The notes beneath the pieces were generated by a model. It was not told the origin of the DNA, did no database searches, and saw only the letters and a list, made by a program, of their open reading frames with translations. A program made the position numbers and the translations under genes. Source: Ichthyophonus hoferi (lineage: Eukaryota; Opisthokonta; Ichthyosporea; Ichthyophonida; Ichthyophonidae). From it: DNA of 41,118 nt. Below are positions 34,641 to 41,118 of the stretch, piece by piece. The stretch lies in contig NAOQ01000003.1 of NCBI GenBank assembly GCA_002751075.1, positions 430,895 through 472,012 on the forward strand, in the 5' to 3' direction. Position 1 is the first letter of the stretch; each line of letters begins with the position of its first letter.

Positions 34641-35324
34641 ACATTAATAAAGTGGCATACCTAAAGATGCAATATCAATAATAATAGCTTATAATATAAT
34701 ATAATATAATATGTCTTATTTATATTCTTAGTCTCTTATTTAACAGTGCCAAATTTATTCTAATCAGTGCTTATCTTTTCCTTCTCTCACCCTTTTCTGC
34801 ACTTCCCTCCTTCCTTCTTTGTAAGTACCTGTTATTATATATATACAGACACATTCATCTGCTTCATTATTATTCTTCCACTAGATATAAACTACCCCTT
34901 AGGTACAGACATATACACATGGGTAGGACATGTTGAAGCTATCTATTAGAAGAGGAAGGGATAACTGAAGGTAAATTAGGAGGTAATAATATCTTATTAC
35001 ATCCTATTATATTTTATTAGAGTGATTGATTGTAACCTGGCAACTAATATAACAACATTATTTTATCAACCAACCATGGTGTAGAATTTGAAAGTGGGGT
35101 AGAGGATGAGTACAAAACCAACCAATAATCTGACTTGAGAACGTTTATAAATCAAATAATTTGTGCAAAGAACAAAGAATTATTAATAGGCACTGGGTAC
35201 GTGATGTTAATAGGTTATAGGGAGGGGGATAAAGTGGGTGTAAAATGGGGGCAATGTGGCTATTACATGAATATTTGTATATTGTTGTTGATATTTTTTA
35301 ATATTTTGATATTTTTGTAGTTGT

Positions 35325-35420
35325 TCTTATTGTTGCTATTGTTATTATTATTTTTATTATTATTGTTTTTATTATTATTATTATTATGACTCTTACTATT
35401 ATTATTATTATATATTATAG
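35325..35420. repeat. (ATT)n trinucleotide tract
   Basis: TTGTTATTATTATTTTTATT and similar triplets, seen directly. Confidence 0.9.
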
Positions 35421-35934
35421 CCTAGTATAATATAAAGTAATATTTAAAACCATATCATAGTCGATTGCAGCATAAAATATAATCAAATAAAAACAGCAAA
35501 ACATAATACAATATACATACATATATAAACTTACCTCCCTGTAAAATATATTACTATATATAAACTGTCATATCTGCTCATTGTCCTTACCCTCTTCTAC
35601 CCTCCTTTCTTTACCCAATAACATGAATTCAGCTTCAGAAAGTCAATATATCATTGTGAACTGTGTGATCAACCCATGTTGGGCTACTACTTTTGGACAT
35701 AATGACATAACACATTTATGCCTGTGTCATAGATATATATACAATTGCAATATTTCCCAGTGTATCATCTCAATATATTCTATACATATGTCTTTATGTT
35801 ATGTAATAGCAATAGTAATAGTAGTTGCAATGGCAATTTAAAAGCCCCCTCTCCCTATCTACTATATTATACTAACACATCCAGTATATGTAGTAAGGGA
35901 TGGTCACATATTATATATATATACACAAATATAT

Positions 35935-36195
35935 ATCATGCATACTGTACCATACCATATGGCTGCCCTCCATGCCATACCATACTATACTATACCATAG
36001 CATGCAATACTACACCACGTCATACTATACTACACCATACCATATTGTGCCATATCATACCATACCATACCATATACCATAGCACACTATATCATATCTT
36101 ACCATGCCCATGCCATATCATACCATACTATACCATACCATTTCATATTATATCATACCATGCCTTACCATACCATACTACATTATACCTATAGT
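35935..36195. repeat. CATAC(CATAC/TATAC)n pentanucleotide array
   Basis: Roughly fifty degenerate CATAC/CATAT pentamers. It encodes His/Tyr/Thr/Pro-rich open frames on the plus strand that should be ignored. Confidence 0.9.
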
Positions 36196-36859
36196 GTATA
36201 TGGTATGTATGGTATGCATGTTATACAACATATATGATATGTACCAGCTACCTAGGACGTGTTTCATCTAATTCATCTCAATCCCACTTGAAGTATATCA
36301 GTTTCTGCAAGGGTTTGGTCAAATACTTCATTATGTTTTATACAAAAAACACCTATTGTTCATTCATCATTAAATTTCTAATTGTTAAGAAGTGTACAGA
36401 ATCATCGATCTCAGTTCGGCTAAGAAGCCTTTTCTGAGATCTAGAAAATTGCACCTGAGTGTGGTTGGAGACATTGCTGATGACCATGTCACCAGCAGTG
36501 TCTTTACTCTATTTTTCTATGTGAATTCCTTTTTGGGTGGTCTCATTGATATCCTTGTTAGATTCAGAATATGGGGTGGGCTCCATATTCTTACTTCTAA
36601 CTGAATATGAGCCAGTCAATACGAGAAGGAAGATGACCTGATCAACCTGCGGTATACTATACGAGTTGCATATGATAAAGATAATGAAAGGAATGCATCC
36701 GTTACTATAGTAACAATGAGAGGGGAAAGGATTGGTGACAAATAGGGGAATGTAAGAGAAGGGAGAGAATAATAAAGATAATAACGTCAACATGCCAATA
36801 GCTGAGGAAGCATATGTGAAAACTGCGACCACTAAGAAAGGGGGTGCTAGGTTAGTACA

Positions 36860-36960
36860 GGTAGAGGGAGAGGTATAGATAGATGTATAGGAATGGGCAT
36901 AGACATAAATATATGTATAAGTATAGGTTGAGGTATAAGTATATATCTATGCATAGTTTT
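36860..36960. repeat. ATAGGTATA-type hexanucleotide tract
   Basis: Degenerate units such as AGGTATAG, ATGTATAGGAATGGG and GTATAAGTATAGG; seen directly. Confidence 0.7.
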
Positions 36961-37049
36961 ATACATTATAATAAGAAAGTGATGTAATGATTGATGGTAG
37001 GTTTTTGATATAGTCCTACAGTAGTATAGCAATATTGTAATTTATATTA

Positions 37050-37210
37050 TATTGCATTACCTTATACTATGGTATTATATTGCATTATATTGTATTATAT
37101 TGTAGTGTTGTATTGTGCTATATTATATTATTATATATTCTATTACCTTATATCTGAATACCTTATGTTATATTATGCTATATTTTGCTATATTATGTTG
37201 TATTTGTTAA
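37050..37210. repeat. TATTATATTGCAT-type tract
   Basis: Degenerate repeats of TATTATATTG and TATTATGC; seen directly. The Tyr/Ile/Leu-rich open frames here are by-products. Confidence 0.8.
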
Positions 37211-38106
37211 AATCTCTGTATTGCAATTGCACAAGATTTTATTATTACGATTCTTATACATCATATGCAATTATATATACATTATTTGTTTATTATGGTA
37301 CTTTAGCGACGGATTAATGTACGCGATACCACACATTGGAATTGCAGTTAAATATTATATTCATTTAGTTAGATGACGAGCCTAATTCAATCTCGATGAA
37401 GTAGATCAACGAATAACTAATTTACACTAGATGAAGTACATAGATAAGCCAATCTAATAAGGTTTATTAATATCTGTAGATGGTGGTCGAAGGAGTATCA
37501 TATAATTAGGTCGGTATGCATAGATAAATTTATATGTAGACCTACGTATATAGATAGAGCTATGTTGCTTATAGATCTTTATACAATAAAAATATATGCG
37601 ATATACATGTAGAAAGATATATTATATATGTAGTGGTTGGATTTCAGATAACAGGAATGTGGGAATGGAGCAGGGAAGGGGAGAGGGAGAGATGTGAATA
37701 TTTGGTGTAATAACGTAGTAGCCTGACAATGACATACATATTTTGATATTTTAAGGGTTGCAGCTGTACTGACTGTTATTTTCTATAAACCAAACTTATA
37801 AATAATTGTTTTATATGTGGTAATATAATATGATAGATGTTTGAATAAACTAATATATATATATATATACTATACATTAAATATAATAGTTTTTTTTTTT
37901 CAGAATACAGTGCACCATACACAAGATCCCAAACCCTTTGTAATTTGAAGCATTTCTTTGGGTTGGTCTGCATGCTCAATTAGCTATAAATGTGTATGTA
38001 CAATAATATGTATGTTCAAAACAATTAGTTTTCATCAGATAGTTCTGCTTTATTTAGAAATTTTATGACCTTAAGATTATATTTAATCACTAGTTCAGTT
38101 CTTCCC

Positions 38107-38658
38107 CTAGACACATTTACCTATCTCGGGGTTGAACTGCGTATCCTCTTCGCATGGTAAAAGAAATCTTCCAGCCACTTTACACGTCCAGTACGTAAAA
38201 TTGGAGGATTTATAAGGTGAAGCAATAGGGTTTCGCCAAGTAATATCATCAGGGCATATGAGGCCATCATCTATAAAAGGCTCACAACTACGCGATCTCC
38301 GCTCAAAAATATAACCTTTAGGACAAATATATCTGATCGTCTCAGGACACTTCCAGTACACATCGGTTTCATTCCGATCAGAAACATTTGTGTAAGAAAG
38401 GCTACTAAATTTCTTCTAACATTCGAGAGAAACAATACCTTTGTCTCCAAGTTGTTCTGATGAACGCTCTCCCATTACACGACTTCTAGAAATGCCGAAG
38501 GCGGAGGAAAGGATGGCAACAGCAGCCAAAGTAGAGGCAAGGAAATAAGAAGCTATTTTAAATATAATCAGCAGAAAATTGATTTTTCTTTTTGATAGCC
38601 AAAAAACCTCTTTTATAGTTTGGTTTTCAGTTATCATTAACCGCAGAGCCTCTGCCAT
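38107..38658 (-). pseudogene. Chitin-binding (CBM14-like) membrane protein frame with one in-frame TAG
   Basis: From the ATG at 38658 (context GCCAATGG) the minus strand encodes 80 residues with one strong membrane segment (about 27-56, INFLLIIFKIASYFLAS onward), then a TAG at 38416-38418, then 102 more residues in the same frame up to TAG at 38107. The downstream part has the cysteine spacing of CBM14/peritrophin domains: YWKC-x7-C-x12-C-x9-C, then YWTC-x9-C-x12-C. The last residue before the TAG is a cysteine (SLEC), in the place of the first cysteine of the first domain, so the stop seems to lie within a domain. Read as a host type II membrane or cell-surface protein it is either a recent pseudogene, a read-through gene, or an assembly error. 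Genome-wide use of TAG as a sense codon is unlikely, because the dehydrogenase ends correctly at TAG. Confidence 0.55.
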
Positions 38659-38676
38659 TGGCTGGTTCAATTTTTA
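38652..38676 (+). repeat. 25-base sequence repeated at 41009
   Basis: CTGCCATTGGCTGGTTCAAT followed by TTTTA recurs at 41009-41033 with two differences. This copy covers the start codon of the chitin-binding frame on the other strand. Nearby GAATAAATGCAAC at 38924 resembles GATTAATGCAAC at 41091, which hints at a longer, drifted duplication. Confidence 0.5.
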
Positions 38677-40024
38677 TACAGACAATAAAGTAAATGGGCC
38701 CAGCACACTTCCAATGCTATCTAGTATAGAAAGGGAATATTTATTAGTTTTATTTCACAATTTATCTCTTTTTCTTTTCTTCCTGCTGAAGTTATGTAAC
38801 TCCTGCCCCCTCTCTGGATTATCTTGATTGGAGTTCCCCTTTAACCACATCCTAGGAAGTCATGCCTTGCAGGAATGATTTTCAAGCAAGGTACCTCGCT
38901 GCTCGCTCTCAATGACAATGTTCGGAATAAATGCAACACCCCAGCTTAATTGGATGATCTATATACTGTGATTGAGATGTGTAGTCTGGCCAATTCCCCA
39001 ATTAACTGCTTTCAAGTTTTACCCATGTATACTGAGTCAATAAGCAAATTGCTAAAACAAGAAAATTTAATTAACTTAGATATTTCTTTATATGACTATG
39101 ATCATTTATTCTGATTATCAATTATTATTTTATGTGCAATCAGCTACTTTCGATGTTGTTGCAAGACCGCAAACCAACCAATGAATAAGTAGGTTCTGAT
39201 CGAAGCGATGCCTAAGCAATGTGTTATCCGGACCCAAGATTGTTGCCATTACCAGTAGATATTATTAATTATTTGTAGTAATTTAGTGGTATAAAACCAG
39301 AAAGGGAATAGACGAGTATACTGTTTCCTATCAAAATGATATATATCAAAGTTGTATTATGATATAGTATGGAGTGCCCCCCTTTTATTCTCCGTTATGT
39401 TTTTTTTTTGTACTTAGCTTTTACTAATGGAAAATACTATTATATTACGATTTCGATCGAACCTACTGTGATTATTGATCTGTCAACAATTTAGTATGAG
39501 TGTCTCGTATTCTATGGGATTGGCCAATAAATATGTCTATTGCAATATTAACCAATCGCCGCCTGATCCGCTTGTTACTAGATGGAATGATATAGTAAAA
39601 TTCACACGGCCCGTAGTCTGGGATGTGTTAATCAGGGCAGTCATAAAATATTTCGAACACAAAAGATAAAAGTTACACGAATGAGGTAGCTGGCTAAAGA
39701 GCCATTCTAGGAAAACAATATTACTATTGGGTTAAGATGAAATGAGAAAATTAATATAAGCTGCAATTAATAATAAAGCCCCGGTTATTTCACTCATGCA
39801 TTGACGGTACTTATGGCAAATACAAAGTTCATGCAAACATGCATAAAACACTTTACACTTAATTATACATATATTATTGTGATGTTTAATTTACCACTGG
39901 CTCTTGTAAACGAGAACCAGTGTCCAAATTGCACACCTATTCAGAAGCCTGAGAATTGCTTATTAATATTAGATAGCGATAATAGCTTTTATATACGTAG
40001 TAATATAGCCCCACTTAATGATGA

Positions 40025-40240
40025 TCACATTGCGCAATTTCTATACCTTCACCAAAGCGCAACAAAGCACCTATTCCTTCTCCATTAGGACAAAGACATA
40101 ATCATTACAATCAGTTACCTAGAGAATTGGTATATGGGCCTTCAGTAAATTGTCCAGCACCACAACTGAGTCTTAAAGGCATATCTAATCAAACAGCTAT
40201 TACATATACTGGTCAAACAACAATAACTACTACCAGTTAA
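40025..40240 (+). CDS. Possible Pro/Ser/Thr-rich coding fragment
   Basis: One frame is open for 71 codons after a stop at 40022 and has repetitive, secreted-protein-like text: IPSPKRNKAPIPSPLG (two related IPSP blocks), then VYGPSVNCPAPQLSLKG and TYTGQTTITTTS before TAA. There is no start codon in good context, so it would be a terminal exon or a fragment of something larger. No family is recognised, and chance remains possible. Confidence 0.2.
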   Translation, partial: SHCAISIPSPKRNKAPIPSPLGQRHNHYNQLPRELVYGPSVNCPAPQLSLKGISNQTAITYTGQTTITTTS

Positions 40241-41008
40241 ATAATTGGAGATCCCGACAGCCGTGTACCAGTAAATAGAACTTAAACAGATTCTGATATA
40301 TGTTTTGGGTAGTAGCTAAGTTGGAATGTGTATTGTGCACAGTTTCAGTATAAGGAGTTGCATGAGGGCCACCTGACAACACATTGCTCAGGCATCCTGA
40401 CTAAGAAGTCCAAGTCCTGCTGACCTGTAGATCTGGTAAACTACACCAATCACTGGAAGGTTCAGCAAATACGGAAATGTGTTCAATGATATAAGAATTC
40501 AATCCAAATAATAAGTTTTGCAATCAAAACTACAACCCTACCAAACAAAATAATACTTTTCTCAATGAAAAGGAGCTTTGAAAACTACTTTTGTAAAAAC
40601 CTTTTCTTTAATTTATGCTCAACTTAAATGCCATTTAACATGTCATTAGCAAATTTATGTCACAATTGTTATCTAATATGATATCAACCTCGTTTTTCAT
40701 CATTATAAAATGTTATCAACATTGTTTACCCAGTAAAAGAATATCTACGTATGTTATATGTTCGGAATAATAAGTAGAGACATGAGCGTTCCTGTGACTT
40801 ATATTTGTTTAGAATGAGAAAGCATTTTGAACTAAGGGGTGTTTTAACTCAATCTTTTGCATACATTGAGTACATACGCGCTAAGAGATATTTATGACTA
40901 AGTAAATCAGCCGGATTTGCCTTAGGTAGGATGACTAAGCAATGTGGTGTCTGGTGGCACTCATGCAGCATATATTCGGAGGTAGCTGATTATGTAGTCA
41001 CGGGACCA

Positions 41009-41033
41009 CTGCCATTGGCTGGTTTAATTTTAA
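41009..41033 (+). repeat. Second copy of the 25-base sequence at 38652
   Basis: CTGCCATTGGCTGGTTTAAT followed by TTTAA, same orientation as the copy at 38652. Confidence 0.5.
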
Positions 41034-41118
41034 TCGATCATCTTATTGACATTTAACCCCTGTTGTAACACTCCTCATTGTGCCTATGCGGATTAATGCA
41101 ACGGGATATTTATGCCAA

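Larger units (their letters stand above)
33975..38106. other. Gene-poor stretch dominated by simple repeats
   Basis: Apart from the repeats listed separately, no gene is recognised. A short candidate copy of repeat R3 lies at 34571-34640. Open frames of 60 to 110 codons here (for example 34767-34949, 35581-35841, 36234-36604 and the minus-strand frame 36509-36832) have no recognised family and mostly biased composition. Confidence 0.55.
38660..41118. other. AT-rich 3' end of the window without a clear gene
   Basis: Contains a possible weak R1 fragment near 39420-39600, an open frame at 40025-40240 and the repeated 25-mer at 41009. No RNA gene or intact coding region is recognised. Confidence 0.55.

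Noticed and set aside
35740-36195. Plus-strand open frame of 149 codons rich in His, Tyr, Thr and Pro
   Set aside because: Its second half is the CATAC pentanucleotide array, and the first part has no recognised family.
36509-36832. Minus-strand hydrophobic open frame after a good acceptor-like sequence
   Set aside because: No ATG start, no partner exons and no family; AT-rich DNA readily yields Leu/Ile/Phe/Ser-rich frames.
36792-36850. Possible first exon (MPIAEEAYVKTATTKKGGA followed by a GTTAGT donor)
   Set aside because: Good start and donor, but no continuing exon could be found downstream; the best acceptor at 37646 leads straight into a stop.
38382-38440. A tiny intron removing the TAG of the chitin-binding frame
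   Set aside because: The only GT...AG pair seen spans about 34 bases, far below the smallest intron in this window (150), and its removal would shift the frame away from the cysteine-rich domains.
38107-38658. Reassignment of TAG to a sense codon in this organism
   Set aside because: The dehydrogenase terminates at TAG exactly where SerA proteins end, so TAG works as a stop here.
1-41118. tRNA, rRNA and CRISPR arrays
   Set aside because: No cloverleaf-like B-box/A-box pair, rRNA core or regularly spaced identical repeats with unique spacers were noticed. The tandem repeats present are diverged and adjacent. A dedicated tRNA scan was not possible here.

Overview
The window is nuclear DNA of an AT-rich, intron-rich eukaryote. 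Three metabolic genes are each cut into 7 to 14 short exons by GT-AG introns of about 150 to 640 bases. The introns are packed with TA, ATT and TATAC-type simple repeats. Start codons sit in animal-like contexts (ACACCATGG, for example), and AATAAA signals follow the stop codons. I cannot name the organism. A chitin-binding (CBM14/peritrophin-type) reading frame hints at an animal or a relative of animals, but a class I (FumA-type) fumarase is more usual in protists and bacteria, so the placement stays open. The introns argue against bacterial contamination.

Layout: 1-7750 has no intact gene. It holds relics of Ty1/copia-type retrotransposons in both orientations (about 1830-1950 on +, about 2400-4000 on -), one copy of a dispersed repeat, and some unassigned coding-like stretches. 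7979-12954 (+) is a complete ten-exon class I fumarate hydratase of 563 residues with all three iron-sulfur cysteines. 14843-18144 (-) is a complete seven-exon glycerol-kinase-like FGGY protein of 502 residues, convergent with the fumarase. Its length and fold motifs are those of GlpK, but several glycerol-contacting and catalytic positions are replaced. 18145-25462 is repeat-rich and has no clear gene. 25463-31480 (+) is a complete fourteen-exon D-3-phosphoglycerate dehydrogenase of 418 residues (short, ACT-bearing SerA type), with a 323-base assembly gap inside one intron. 31481-41118 is mostly tandem and simple repeat. It carries an intronless membrane-protein gene (33483-33974, +) and a chitin-binding reading frame interrupted by one in-frame TAG (38107-38658, -).

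The three enzymes touch central metabolism (fumarate/malate, glycerol entry, serine synthesis) but lie on different strands far apart, so nothing suggests co-regulation.

The most distinctive pattern is local tandem duplication. In at least five places, in two genes, an intron carries one or more decayed copies of the splice junction next to it, including intron end, splice site and exon edge. Similar tandem duplications of about 80 to 460 bases occur within introns and between genes. Together they look like recurrent duplication that lengthens introns and may move exon borders.
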